64,000 nt of DNA from an uncultured Pelagibacteraceae bacterium (lineage in GTDB: Bacteria > Pseudomonadota > Alphaproteobacteria > Pelagibacterales > Pelagibacteraceae): assembly GCA_902595115.1 (NCBI GenBank), contig CACJOS010000001.1:48708-112707 (forward strand), given 5' to 3'. The position numbers and the translations under genes are program-made. Position 1 is the stretch's first letter, and every line of letters starts with the position of its first letter. The notes under the pieces are model-generated. The model did no database searches. It worked only from the letters and a program-made list of their open reading frames with translations, and had not been told where the DNA came from. Shown one piece after another: positions 48,670 through 57,690 of this stretch.

Positions 48670-48827
48670 ACGGGAGAGACCACATTAATGTGGCGCCGAA
48701 GGAGCAACCACCCCGGAAACTCTCAGGCAAAAGGACCGTAAATATTAACTCTGGAAAGAGAAAAATTCTCGCCGAAGGAGCAAATCTCTCAGGCACATAG
48801 ACAGAGGGGGCAAAGAGTTAATATTTT
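48670..48827 (+). promoter_or_regulatory. tandem glycine riboswitch with alternative helix at the gcvT start
   Basis: Two adjacent aptamers are visible. Aptamer I (about 48670-48739) has ACGG/CCGT closing ends, 'GCCGAAGGAGCAA' and 'GGAAACTCTCAGGCAAAAGGACC'. Aptamer II (about 48749-48806) is closed by CTCTG/CAGAG and repeats 'GCCGAAGGAGCAA' and 'CTCTCAGGCA'. These are core consensus blocks of the glycine riboswitch. AAATATTAACTCT (48740-48752) is a perfect 13-base complement of AGAGTTAATATTT (48814-48826), which ends one base before the gcvT ATG and competes with the aptamer II closing stem. A purine-rich GAGGGGG (48804-48810) is the likely ribosome site. An extended -10 TG-C-TATAAA at 48655-48663 would start the transcript near 48670. 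Confidence 0.96.
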
Positions 48828-49937
48828 ATGAAAAAAACACCTCTGTACAATCTTCATCAAAAACATGGTGCAAAATTTGTACAATTTGCTGGATATGAAA
48901 TGCCAATTCAATATGAAACTGGCATTGTAAAAGAACATATAACCACCAGAAATAATTCAGGAATATTTGATGTTTCTCACATGGGTCAGTTATTTTTAAA
49001 AGGAGGCGACGAATTAACTAATGACTTACAGAAAATATTCCCAATTGATTTAGCAAAAATTTCAATAAATCAAAGCAAGTATTCTTTTTTGATGAAAGAA
49101 AATGGTGGAATATATGATGATCTTATAATTACGAAATTAAAAGATGGGTACATGATAATATTAAACGCTGCTTGTAAAGAGGCAGATCTAAATATTTTAA
49201 AAAATAAAATTGGTGAAAAATATCAAATTAATTTATCAGATAACTTATCTTTAATAGCAATACAGGGGCCCAAAGCAAAAGATGTTTTAGATTCCATTGT
49301 ACCAGGTGTTACTAAACTTAAATTTATGAATGGTAACCAATTTAAGTACAACGACTTAGATATCTATATAACTAGATCTGGCTATACCGGTGAAGATGGT
49401 TTCGAAATTTCGATTGACAATAAAATTGTGGAGAGTTTCGTAGAAAAACTTATTGAAAAAGGTTCTACGATGATTGGTTTAGGAGCTAGAGACACTTTAA
49501 GATTAGAAGCTGGACTTTGTTTATATGGTCATGATTTAGATGAGAATACTAGTCCAATAGAGGCAAATCTAAAATGGGCAATTTCAAAAAGCAAAATTAA
49601 TGAAAAGTTTCCTGGTTCAGATTTTATTAAGAAACAATATAACGAAGGTGTTTCAAAACTTAGAGTTGGAATAAAACCTGAAACAAAAGTAATAGCAAGA
49701 GAATCTACAAAAATATTTGATGAAAAAGATAACGAAATTGGAAAAGTAACTAGTGGAACTTTTGGACCAAGTGTTAATGGTCCTATAGCAATGGGATATA
49801 TTCATAATGATTATTCTAAAAAGAATACAAAAATCTTTTTAGAAGTAAGAGGTAAAAAGATACCAGCAAGTATTTGTGAAATGCCTTTTTACAAAAAAAA
49901 CTATGTTAGAGGAGGAGAAGAAAATGTCAGAAATTAA
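48828..49937 (+). CDS. gcvT: glycine cleavage system T protein (aminomethyltransferase)
   Basis: It takes the aminomethyl group from lipoylated GcvH and forms methylene-tetrahydrofolate plus ammonia. The 369-residue protein begins '[28 protein letters not shown]' and has '[13 protein letters not shown]', '[22 protein letters not shown]', '[14 protein letters not shown]', '[23 protein letters not shown]' (catalytic Asp) and '[19 protein letters not shown]'. It lacks the KGCYxGQE block of YgfZ. Expression is predicted to be switched by glycine through the riboswitch just upstream. It overlaps gcvH by 14 bases. Confidence 0.97.
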   Translation: MKKTPLYNLHQKHGAKFVQFAGYEMPIQYETGIVKEHITTRNNSGIFDVSHMGQLFLKGGDELTNDLQKIFPIDLAKISINQSKYSFLMKENGGIYDDLIITKLKDGYMIILNAACKEADLNILKNKIGEKYQINLSDNLSLIAIQGPKAKDVLDSIVPGVTKLKFMNGNQFKYNDLDIYITRSGYTGEDGFEISIDNKIVESFVEKLIEKGSTMIGLGARDTLRLEAGLCLYGHDLDENTSPIEANLKWAISKSKINEKFPGSDFIKKQYNEGVSKLRVGIKPETKVIARESTKIFDEKDNEIGKVTSGTFGPSVNGPIAMGYIHNDYSKKNTKIFLEVRGKKIPASICEMPFYKKNYVRGGEENVRN

Positions 49938-50304
49938 ATTTTCAAAAGAACATGAATGGATAACAGTTGATGGTGAGGTAGCAACTATTGGTATAACTAA
50001 ACACGCAACAGAGCTTTTAGGAGATATTGTTTTTGCTGAATTGCCAGAAAAAGGTTCTAATGTAAATAAGGATGCTACGGCAGGCGTTGTCGAGTCAACC
50101 AAAGCTGCTAGTGATGTTTATACACCTATTTCTGGTGAGGTTGTAGATACAAATCAATCAATTGTAGATGATCCATCTAAAATTAATTCTGATCCTGAAG
50201 GCGATGGATGGTTTTTTAAACTTAAAATTAAAGATCCAGCTGAAATGAATACTTTAATGAATAGAGATGAATATGACAAATTTGCAAAGGAGAGTGCTAG
50301 TTAA
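49924..50304 (+). CDS. gcvH: glycine cleavage system H protein
   Basis: It is the lipoyl carrier of the glycine cleavage complex, 126 residues. It starts '[25 protein letters not shown]', has '[16 protein letters not shown]', and the lipoylated Lys is in '[20 protein letters not shown]'. The ATG at 49924 was chosen because a clear GGAGGAGAAG Shine-Dalgarno sequence (49911-49920) stands just before it; a longer in-frame extension into gcvT is not family-like. Its stop overlaps the gcvP start by one base. Confidence 0.97.
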   Translation: MSEIKFSKEHEWITVDGEVATIGITKHATELLGDIVFAELPEKGSNVNKDATAGVVESTKAASDVYTPISGEVVDTNQSIVDDPSKINSDPEGDGWFFKLKIKDPAEMNTLMNRDEYDKFAKESAS

Positions 50305-53168
50305 TGTTACATAATTCTGAAAAAGATTTTATTAAAAGACATATTGGACCATCTAAGAAAGATGAAAAAGATATGTTAGGACAACTTGGTTATCAAAATA
50401 TAAACGAATTAATTAGTCAAACTGTACCAGAAAAAATATTATTTAAAGGAGAATTAAATATTGGAGAACCTAATTCTGAATATGAGGCACTAAGAATATT
50501 AAAAGGTTTATCTAGAAAAAATCAAATATACTCAAATTTTATTGGGATGGGTTATTATGGAACATATACCCCAAACGTAATTATAAGAAACATATTGGAA
50601 AATCCTGGCTGGTACACTTCTTACACTCCTTATCAACCTGAAGTCGCTCAGGGAAGATTGGAAATGTTGCTAAACTTTCAACAAATGATAATTGACTTTA
50701 CTGGAATGGATATTGCAAATGCGTCCTTGTTAGATGAGGGGACGGCAGCTGCTGAAGCTATGGGTCTCAGTCACAGACTTAATAAAAAAGATAGTGATCT
50801 TGTTTTTATTTCTAAAGATTGTCACCCTCAGACTATAGAGGTAGTAAAAACAAGAGCTGAACCTTTGGGACTTAAAGTTTTAATTGGAGATGATGAAGAG
50901 CTAAACAATATAAAAAATGATATTGTATGTGGAATTCTTCAATATCCTGGAACTTTGGGAGATATAAAAGATCCAAGTGAAAATATTAGTAAAATTAGAA
51001 AAAAAAATGGAAAAGCTATACTTGCTTGTGATTTATTATCTTTAGCAAAATTAAAAACACCAGCAGAATTAGGTGCAGATATTGCTATAGGTAGTTCACA
51101 AAGATTTGGAATTCCTTTAGGTTATGGAGGTCCACACGCAGCATTTTTTGCGACTAAAGATGAATTTAAGAGATCCATGCCAGGAAGAATTATTGGAGTT
51201 TCTGTAGATAGACACGGAAATAAAGCTTATAGACTTGCATTACAAACTAGAGAACAACATATAAGAAGAGATAAGGCGACGAGTAATATTTGTACCGCTC
51301 AAGCACTGCTTGCAATTGTTTCTGCAGCATATGCAATTTACCATGGGCCTAAAGGAATTAGGACTATATCAGAAAGAGTCTCTCAACTTGCTAAAAATTT
51401 TGCTGATAAACTGAAACAGTCTGGTTATGAACTTTATTCAGACTATTTCTTTGATACTGTAACAGTGTTAACAAAAGATAAAACTGAACAAATATTTCAA
51501 AATGCTTTATCTCAAAAAGTAAATATTAGAAAAGTAAATTCTGAAATGTTAGCAGTGTCTTTTGATGAAAAGAAAAATGTTTACAGAGCAAATCAACTTT
51601 TAAAAATATTTAATTGTGCTGAAGCTATAAAAGAAAATCCAACGGAAAGTTTACCTAATCTTCCAAAAAATTTACTTAGAACTTCTAATTATTTAGAACA
51701 CAAAGTATTTAATAGTTATCACTCAGAAACAGAAATGATTAGGTATTTAAAAAGACTTGAGGATAAAGATATAGCTCTTAATCGAACAATGATTGCGTTG
51801 GGTTCATGTACAATGAAACTAAATGCCGTTGCAGAAATGATACCTATTAGTTGGAGAGAATTTTCAGAACCACATCCTTTCGCTCCAATAGAGCAAATGG
51901 AAGGTTTTAGAACTTTATTTACTGATTTGAAAAATTGGTTGAGATCAGTAACTGGATTTTCAGGAGTTTCTTTGCAACCAAATGCAGGTGCCCAAGGAGA
52001 ATATGCTGGTCTTATGGTGATTAGAAAATATCATATGGAGAGAGGTGAAAAAAATAGAAATGTATGCTTAATCCCTAGTTCAGCACATGGTACAAATCCT
52101 GCAAGTGCTCAAATGGCAGGAATGAAAGTTGTCGTTGTTAATTGTGATAAAGATGGAAATGTCGACTATGAAGATCTTAAAAAGAAAGCCGAACAGAATT
52201 CAGAAAATCTTGGTGCTTTAATGGTTACTTATCCCTCAACGCATGGAGTTTTTGAGGAAAGAATATCTGACATTTGCGAATTAATCCATAAGCATGGTGG
52301 CCAAGTTTATATGGATGGCGCAAACCTTAACGCTTTAGTTGGTATTGCTAAACCTGGTAATTTTGGACCTGATGTTTGTCACATAAACTTACATAAAACA
52401 TTCTGCATTCCACATGGTGGTGGCGGTCCGGGTATGGGACCAATAGCATGTAAAAGACATTTGGAAATATATTTGCCAACTCATCCAGTAATAAAAGATT
52501 GTGGTCCAGCCACAGGTATCGGGCCCATATCTGCAGCCCCTTGGGGAAGTTCAAGTATTTTATCAATTTCATGGATGTATATAAAAATGATGGGTTCGGA
52601 AGGTCTTAAACTTGCATCACAAATAGCAATTTTAAACGCTAATTACATAGCTCACAAATTAAAGGACCACTATCCAATATTATATAAAGGTGCAAATGGA
52701 AATGTAGCGCATGAATGTATAATTGATATTAGATCTATAAAAAATGATACAGGAATAACCGAGGAAGATATAGCGAAGAGATTGATCGATTTTGGCTTTC
52801 ATGCTCCGACAATGTCTTGGCCAGTGCCAGGAACTATGATGATAGAACCGACTGAAAGTGAAAGTTTAAATGAAATTGATAGATTTTGTGACACTTTAAT
52901 TAAAATTAAAAAAGAAATTGATAAAATAAAAAATGGAGAATTTGATAAGATTGATAATCCAATTAAAAACGCTCCACATACAGATCTAGAATTAGCATCG
53001 AATGAATGGAAACATAAATATTCTAGAGAAGAAGCAGCATATCCATCAAAATTTTTAAAATCTAATAAGTTTTGGCCACCAGTTTCTAGAGTAGACAATG
53101 TATATGGTGACAAAAATCTTTTTTGTACTTGTCCAAGTATGGATGAATTCAAAGAAGATGCAGCTTAA
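50304..53168 (+). CDS. gcvP: glycine dehydrogenase (decarboxylating), P protein
   Basis: It is the PLP-dependent decarboxylase of the glycine cleavage system, 954 residues as a single chain with the two homologous halves fused. Blocks seen are 'FIKRHIGPSKKDEKDMLGQLGY', 'GMGYYGTYTPNVIIRNILENPGWYTSYTPYQPE', 'ALQTREQHIRRDKATSNICTAQALLA', and in the second half 'GVSLQPNAGAQGEYAGLMVIRKYH'. The PLP Lys is in 'DVCHINLHKTFCIPHGGGGPGMGPI'. It completes the T-H-P operon; the L protein (lipoamide dehydrogenase) is not in this window. Confidence 0.98.
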   Translation: MLHNSEKDFIKRHIGPSKKDEKDMLGQLGYQNINELISQTVPEKILFKGELNIGEPNSEYEALRILKGLSRKNQIYSNFIGMGYYGTYTPNVIIRNILENPGWYTSYTPYQPEVAQGRLEMLLNFQQMIIDFTGMDIANASLLDEGTAAAEAMGLSHRLNKKDSDLVFISKDCHPQTIEVVKTRAEPLGLKVLIGDDEELNNIKNDIVCGILQYPGTLGDIKDPSENISKIRKKNGKAILACDLLSLAKLKTPAELGADIAIGSSQRFGIPLGYGGPHAAFFATKDEFKRSMPGRIIGVSVDRHGNKAYRLALQTREQHIRRDKATSNICTAQALLAIVSAAYAIYHGPKGIRTISERVSQLAKNFADKLKQSGYELYSDYFFDTVTVLTKDKTEQIFQNALSQKVNIRKVNSEMLAVSFDEKKNVYRANQLLKIFNCAEAIKENPTESLPNLPKNLLRTSNYLEHKVFNSYHSETEMIRYLKRLEDKDIALNRTMIALGSCTMKLNAVAEMIPISWREFSEPHPFAPIEQMEGFRTLFTDLKNWLRSVTGFSGVSLQPNAGAQGEYAGLMVIRKYHMERGEKNRNVCLIPSSAHGTNPASAQMAGMKVVVVNCDKDGNVDYEDLKKKAEQNSENLGALMVTYPSTHGVFEERISDICELIHKHGGQVYMDGANLNALVGIAKPGNFGPDVCHINLHKTFCIPHGGGGPGMGPIACKRHLEIYLPTHPVIKDCGPATGIGPISAAPWGSSSILSISWMYIKMMGSEGLKLASQIAILNANYIAHKLKDHYPILYKGANGNVAHECIIDIRSIKNDTGITEEDIAKRLIDFGFHAPTMSWPVPGTMMIEPTESESLNEIDRFCDTLIKIKKEIDKIKNGEFDKIDNPIKNAPHTDLELASNEWKHKYSREEAAYPSKFLKSNKFWPPVSRVDNVYGDKNLFCTCPSMDEFKEDAA

Positions 53169-53174
53169 AGGTTA

Positions 53175-54422
53175 ATGAAAATTGCAGTAATTGGTTCGGG
53201 TATATCTGGCTTAAGCTCTGCATATTTTTTATCAAAAAAACACAAAGTCGATTTATTCGAAAAAGAAGATCACTTCGGCGGACATGCACATACTATTGAC
53301 ATTGATTATGATAAAGATGGCAAAAAAAATTTGCCAATTGATATTGGATTTATTGTTTTTAATTATAAAACGTACCCAAATCTCATAAATTTTTTTAGCG
53401 AAAATAATATTGAAATAGAAAAAAGCGACATGAGCTTTTCTGTTTCGGTAAAAGGTAAAAATATAGAATATTGTGGAAAGGGACTAAATGGTATTTTTAT
53501 TAATCGCAAGAATATTTTTAACCTTAAGTTCTTAAAAATGTTTTTCGAAATAATAAAATTTTATAATCAATGTAATAAGCTCAATGAATTAAACGATGAA
53601 TTAACATTAAACAGTTTTCTTAAAAATAAAAGATTATCTCAATATTTTATTAATTATCATATTTTACCTATGGTCTCAGCTATTTGGTCTATGCCACCTT
53701 ATGAAGCAGGTCAAATGCCTTTAAAATTTTTTGTAAAATTTTTTCAAAATCATGGACTATTTAAATTTAAAGAAAGACCTCAGTGGTACACAGTCAAAAA
53801 TAGAAGCAGAACATATGTAAATAAAATTTTAGAAAAAATTAGTGGAGAGTATTTTAAAAATTATAATATTAATAAAGTTGAAAGAAAAACAGATGGTGTG
53901 AGAGTATTTTACGGAGAAGATAATGAATTTTTTGATTATGACAAAGTAGTATTTGCAACGCATGCGGATCAAACTATTTCTATAATTAAAAATCCCACTG
54001 ATGAAGAAAAAAATTTACTAACTAAATTTAATTATAAAAAAAATATTGCATTGATACATACTGATGAAAAAGTGATGCCATCAAATAAAAAAGCGTGGTC
54101 ATCCTGGAACTCTTCAATTAATTCAAACAATTTGAAAGAAAGCTCTATTACTTATTGGCTAAATTTATTACAGAATTTAAATGTTAGAAAAAATATATTT
54201 TTAACGCTTAATCCCTTTTTTCAAGTTGATAAAGATAAAATAATTAAAAAAGTTGAATTTACTCATCCTTATTATAATCAGGAAGCTTTGAGTTTTCAAA
54301 AAAATTTAAGTAATATTCAAAATAAAAAAAATATTTTATTTTGCGGAAGTTATTTCGGTTATGGTTTTCATGAAGATGGAATAAAATCATCAATTGATAT
54401 GCTTAAATTTTTAGATGATTGA
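53175..54422 (+). CDS. FAD-dependent amine-oxidase-like protein of a lipid-modification cluster
   Basis: This 415-residue flavoprotein begins with the FAD motif 'KIAVIGSGISGLSSAYFLSKKHKVDLFEKEDHFGGHAHT' and has 'NLPIDIGFIVFNYKTYPNLINFF'. The middle region is typical of the NAD(P)/FAD proteins encoded next to DUF1365 and Cfa genes ('PMVSAIWSMPPYEAGQMPLKFF'), and it ends 'NILFCGSYFGYGFHEDGIKSS'. In other bacteria such proteins are tied to modification of unsaturated or methylated fatty acids; the precise reaction here is not known. It overlaps the DUF1365 gene by 8 bases. Confidence 0.83.
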   Translation: MKIAVIGSGISGLSSAYFLSKKHKVDLFEKEDHFGGHAHTIDIDYDKDGKKNLPIDIGFIVFNYKTYPNLINFFSENNIEIEKSDMSFSVSVKGKNIEYCGKGLNGIFINRKNIFNLKFLKMFFEIIKFYNQCNKLNELNDELTLNSFLKNKRLSQYFINYHILPMVSAIWSMPPYEAGQMPLKFFVKFFQNHGLFKFKERPQWYTVKNRSRTYVNKILEKISGEYFKNYNINKVERKTDGVRVFYGEDNEFFDYDKVVFATHADQTISIIKNPTDEEKNLLTKFNYKKNIALIHTDEKVMPSNKKAWSSWNSSINSNNLKESSITYWLNLLQNLNVRKNIFLTLNPFFQVDKDKIIKKVEFTHPYYNQEALSFQKNLSNIQNKKNILFCGSYFGYGFHEDGIKSSIDMLKFLDD

Positions 54423-55185
54423 AGAGTCTTATATTTATAATGGCAGGGTAATTCATAAAAGATTTAAACCAAAAGAACATACTTTTAGTTACAAAGTATT
54501 TTCTTTATTTTTGGACTTAGATGAGATCAACAAAATTGAGAAGGAAATACCTTTTTTCTCATATAATAAGTTTAATCTAATAAGTTTCCATGACAAAGAT
54601 CACGGTGATAGAGATAATAATTCTTTAAAAGAATGGGTAATAAGAAATTTAAAAAATATAGATATTAGTGAAAAAAATATTAAAATTAAAATTCTATGTT
54701 ATCCAAGAATTTTTGGATATGTTTTTAATCCATTAAGCATATTTTTTGTTTATAATTCAAAATCGTCACTTATAGCAATACTTTACGAAGTAAAAAATAC
54801 ATTTGGGGAACAACACACATATGTATTTAAAACAAATCAAGAAACAAAAAACATCAAAAATGATTGTATAAAAAAGTTTTATGTTTCTCCATTTATGGAT
54901 TTGGACTCAAAGTATTTTTTTAGAATTGCGAATCCTGGTGAAAATTTATCTGTGATAATTGATCAAACAGATAAAGATGGAAAATTACTTTTCGCATCTC
55001 AAGACGGGAGAAGAACAAACCTTAATACTAAAAACCTTATATTTTCGTATTTAAAACACCCTTTAATGACATTTAAAATAATATCAGCGATACATTTTGA
55101 GGCATTAAGGTTATGGCTAAAAGGAATTAAATTGGTCCCTAAAAAAATAAAAATTAAAAATAATATAAGTATTGAAAAAAAATGA
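54415..55185 (+). CDS. DUF1365 family protein
   Basis: This 256-residue protein has the DUF1365 N terminus 'YIYNGRVIHKRFKPKEHTFSYKVFSLFLDLDEI', the block 'CYPRIFGYVFNPLSIFFVYNSKS', 'YEVKNTFGEQHTYVFK' and 'KFYVSPFMDLDSKYFFRI'. The biochemical role of the family is not established to my knowledge; it almost always travels with Cfa-like methyltransferases and an FAD protein, exactly as here. The gene overlaps its upstream neighbour by 8 bases and the cfa-like gene by 4 bases. Confidence 0.88.
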   Translation: MIEESYIYNGRVIHKRFKPKEHTFSYKVFSLFLDLDEINKIEKEIPFFSYNKFNLISFHDKDHGDRDNNSLKEWVIRNLKNIDISEKNIKIKILCYPRIFGYVFNPLSIFFVYNSKSSLIAILYEVKNTFGEQHTYVFKTNQETKNIKNDCIKKFYVSPFMDLDSKYFFRIANPGENLSVIIDQTDKDGKLLFASQDGRRTNLNTKNLIFSYLKHPLMTFKIISAIHFEALRLWLKGIKLVPKKIKIKNNISIEKK

Positions 55186-56360
55186 AATTTGTCTCTCTTG
55201 CAGATAGAATAGTATTTTCATCTATTAAGAATTTTGAATACGGACAAATAAATTTAAAAAATTACGATGGCAAAGAATATAAATTGGGAAACGAAAACTC
55301 TCCTCTAAAAGCAAATTTAATAATAAATAAACCTGGAGTAACATTAAATATTCTAAATAAAGGAAGTATTGGTTTAGCCGAATCTTATATGCGTGGAGAA
55401 TTTGAAACTGATAATTTGACAAATCTAATAGAAATTACAGCTAAAAATATTAAAAAAGTGCATAAATTTTCAGGAGTTTTAGATTTACCATTAATAAATT
55501 TTTTTAAATGTTTCTTTATTAAGAATACAAAAAAAAGAAGTAAAGAAAATATTTCTAAACATTATGATCTTGGAAACGAATTTTTTTCATTGTGGCTAGA
55601 TAAAACTTTAACTTACTCAAGTGCAATATTTGATAAAGATAAAACTGATCTAGAGGCCGCACAAATTAATAAATATAAAAAACTATCATTTTTAGTTAAA
55701 CCCAAAACTGGTGATAGGATGTTAGAGATTGGATGTGGTTGGGGAGGTTTTGCAGAGTATGTTGGAAAAAATTATGACATAAAGTTAGATTGCATTACAA
55801 TATCTCAAAAACAGTATGAATATGCAAAGGAAAGAATATTTAAAAATGGATTAAATGAAAAAGTAAATATAAAGATGCAAGATTACCGTGACGTTAATAA
55901 TAAATATAATTCAATAGCTTCTATAGAAATGATAGAGGCGGTAGGTCAAAATTATTTAAAAAGTTTTTTTAATAAAATAAAACAAAACTTGGAACCAAAT
56001 GGAAGTGCAGCTATACAAGCTATCACAATCGATGATAGCCTATATAATAGATATAAGACTAAACAGGATTTTATTCAAAAATATATTTTTCCAGGTGGTT
56101 TTTTACCTTGTAAAAAAAGTTTAATAAAATACGCAAACGAAACAAACTTAAATTTTAACCAGTGCAATTCATACGGATTACATTATTCCAATACCCTAAT
56201 GATGTGGAGAGATGAATTTTTAAAAAAATGGGATAATATTTCAAAACAGGGATTTGATGTAACTTTTAAAAGAATGTGGAATTTCTATTTATCATATTGT
56301 GAAGCTGGATTTAAATCAAAAAATTTAGATTTAATACAATTTTCACTACAGAATAAATAA
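55182..56360 (+). CDS. cyclopropane-fatty-acid-synthase-family methyltransferase
   Basis: It is a SAM-dependent phospholipid acyl-chain methyltransferase of 392 residues. The SAM site is 'MLEIGCGWGGFAEYVG'; other family blocks are 'SKHYDLGNEFFSLWLDKTLTYSSAIF', 'QKYIFPGGFLPC' and 'GLHYSNTLMMWRDEF'. Compared with E. coli Cfa as remembered, the bicarbonate-site Cys is Ser147 and the His is Gln279, while the Glu and Tyr are kept. This suggests a methyl or methylene transferase of the UfaM/branched-chain type rather than a strict cyclopropane synthase. Coupled FAD and DUF1365 genes fit such a pathway. Confidence 0.85.
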   Translation: MKFVSLADRIVFSSIKNFEYGQINLKNYDGKEYKLGNENSPLKANLIINKPGVTLNILNKGSIGLAESYMRGEFETDNLTNLIEITAKNIKKVHKFSGVLDLPLINFFKCFFIKNTKKRSKENISKHYDLGNEFFSLWLDKTLTYSSAIFDKDKTDLEAAQINKYKKLSFLVKPKTGDRMLEIGCGWGGFAEYVGKNYDIKLDCITISQKQYEYAKERIFKNGLNEKVNIKMQDYRDVNNKYNSIASIEMIEAVGQNYLKSFFNKIKQNLEPNGSAAIQAITIDDSLYNRYKTKQDFIQKYIFPGGFLPCKKSLIKYANETNLNFNQCNSYGLHYSNTLMMWRDEFLKKWDNISKQGFDVTFKRMWNFYLSYCEAGFKSKNLDLIQFSLQNK

Positions 56361-56363
56361 TTT

Positions 56364-56912
56364 ATGAAAAAAATTAATTTATATAATAATTTTTTATTGC
56401 TAATTTTTTTTGTATTTATTACAAGTTGCTCTGGAAATAGTGCAATGAAACCTGAAGATTTCAAAGACCAAAAACCTAGACTTATAATTGAAGATTATTT
56501 AACTGGAAATGTTAAAGCATGGGGCATTCTTCAAAATAGATCTGGCAAAGTAACACGTCAATTTTCAGCTGATTTAGATGGTAAATGGGATGGTAATCAA
56601 CTTATTTTAGATGAAAAGTTCAATTGGTCTGATGGAGAAGTTCAAACACGACAGTGGAAAATAAATAAAATTGATGATCATAATTATGAAGGAACAGCAA
56701 GTGATGTTGTTGGAAAAGCAAGAGGATATTCCTATGGTCCAGCATTTAAATTTGAATATGTTCTTCTAGTTCCTGTTAAAGGTAGAGAAATTAAAATTAC
56801 TTTTGACGATTGGATATTTAAACAAGACGATAGAGTTGCTATTAATAGAGCTACAATGACAAAGTTTGGTATAAAAGTCGCCGAACTAACTGTTATGTTT
56901 GTGAAAGATTAA
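56364..56912 (+). CDS. DUF3833 family lipoprotein
   Basis: This 182-residue protein has a lipoprotein signal peptide ending 'FITSCSGNS' (lipidated Cys about residue 22). The mature part is lipocalin-like: 'LIIEDYLTGNVKAWGILQNRSGKVTRQF', 'FNWSDGEVQTRQW', 'FDDWIFKQDD'. This matches the DUF3833 proteins that accompany Cfa/SDR clusters in marine proteobacteria. A lipid-binding or acyl-chain trafficking role is suggested by fold and neighbours only. It follows the cfa-like gene by three bases and is convergent with the SDR gene. Confidence 0.84.
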   Translation: MKKINLYNNFLLLIFFVFITSCSGNSAMKPEDFKDQKPRLIIEDYLTGNVKAWGILQNRSGKVTRQFSADLDGKWDGNQLILDEKFNWSDGEVQTRQWKINKIDDHNYEGTASDVVGKARGYSYGPAFKFEYVLLVPVKGREIKITFDDWIFKQDDRVAINRATMTKFGIKVAELTVMFVKD

Positions 56913-57667
56913 CTCTTTTGATACTTCGTAAGTTTACCCACCAATCTAAGATATAACCAGTTAGGTAAAATTTTAAGTATTTTTAGTACTATTGTTAATT
57001 GTTTTGGGAAATGAATTTCAAAAGCATTTGTGTTTACTAAACCATCATAAATTTTTTCTGCAGCATACTCTGTTGTTTTCAAAAATGGCATTTTAAAATC
57101 ATTTTTATCTGTCATAGGGGTTTTTATAAAACCTGGAGATATTAAAGATACTCTTACACCATATCTTTTAAAATCAAAATACAAGCTTTCAGTAAGATTA
57201 TTTAATGCTGATTTAGATGGACCATATCCAGTTGAATTTGGTAGACCTCTATATCCAGCTATAGATGAAACTATAGAGATATGTCCTTTTCCTAATTCTT
57301 TAAAATATTTTTCAACACTTTTAATAGAATTTACTGTTCCAAAAAAATTTACTTTCATAACATTTTCAATTTGTTCGACATCGATTTCCTTTTCCTTTTT
57401 GGGATCCCATGTCCCTGTTGAAAAAATACATAAATCTATTTGTCCAAATTTATTCTTAATTTCAGAAAATACTCTGCCACATTCATCTTTATTAGTTACA
57501 TCCAAGGGAAATGAAAAAATATTTTCATTTTTTTTTGATATTTCTTCAAGTAATTCTAGTCTTCTTGCAGAAATTGCTACCTTCCAGCCATTTTTTGAAA
57601 ATTTAATTGCAAGAGCCTTTCCAATACCAGTACTTGCACCTGTAATCCAAATTACTTTATTGCTCAT
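56909..57667 (-). CDS. short-chain dehydrogenase/reductase
   Basis: This 252-residue classical SDR has the cofactor motif T-G-x3-G-I-G in 'WITGASTGIGKALAIKF', 'SARRLELLEEIS' at the end of beta-2 (Arg residues favour NADPH), and the active site Ser in 'ISIVSSIAGYRGLP' with Tyr-x3-Lys in 'STGYGPSKSALNNL'. The substrate is unknown; similar SDRs belong to the Cfa/DUF3833 gene neighbourhood. It is convergent with DUF3833 and divergent from tspO across a 23-base gap that is almost entirely an 18-base palindrome. Confidence 0.88.
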   Translation of the reverse strand: MSNKVIWITGASTGIGKALAIKFSKNGWKVAISARRLELLEEISKKNENIFSFPLDVTNKDECGRVFSEIKNKFGQIDLCIFSTGTWDPKKEKEIDVEQIENVMKVNFFGTVNSIKSVEKYFKELGKGHISIVSSIAGYRGLPNSTGYGPSKSALNNLTESLYFDFKRYGVRVSLISPGFIKTPMTDKNDFKMPFLKTTEYAAEKIYDGLVNTNAFEIHFPKQLTIVLKILKILPNWLYLRLVGKLTKYQKS

Positions 57668-57672
57668 TGTGA

Positions 57673-57690
57673 AATGATATATATATCATT
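57673..57690. promoter_or_regulatory. 18-base perfect palindrome between divergent SDR and tspO genes
   Basis: AATGATATATATATCATT is a perfect inverted repeat filling the 23-base space between the SDR start (57667) and the tspO ATG (57691). It is adjacent to both start codons, so it may be a shared operator or overlapping promoter element. AT-richness raises the chance of coincidence, but GAT/ATC arms near the ends are retained. Confidence 0.5.

Noticed and set aside
52348..53152. Two minus-strand open frames (74 and 117 codons) opposite gcvP
   Set aside because: They are antisense to highly conserved gcvP C-terminal coding; no start context or family features.
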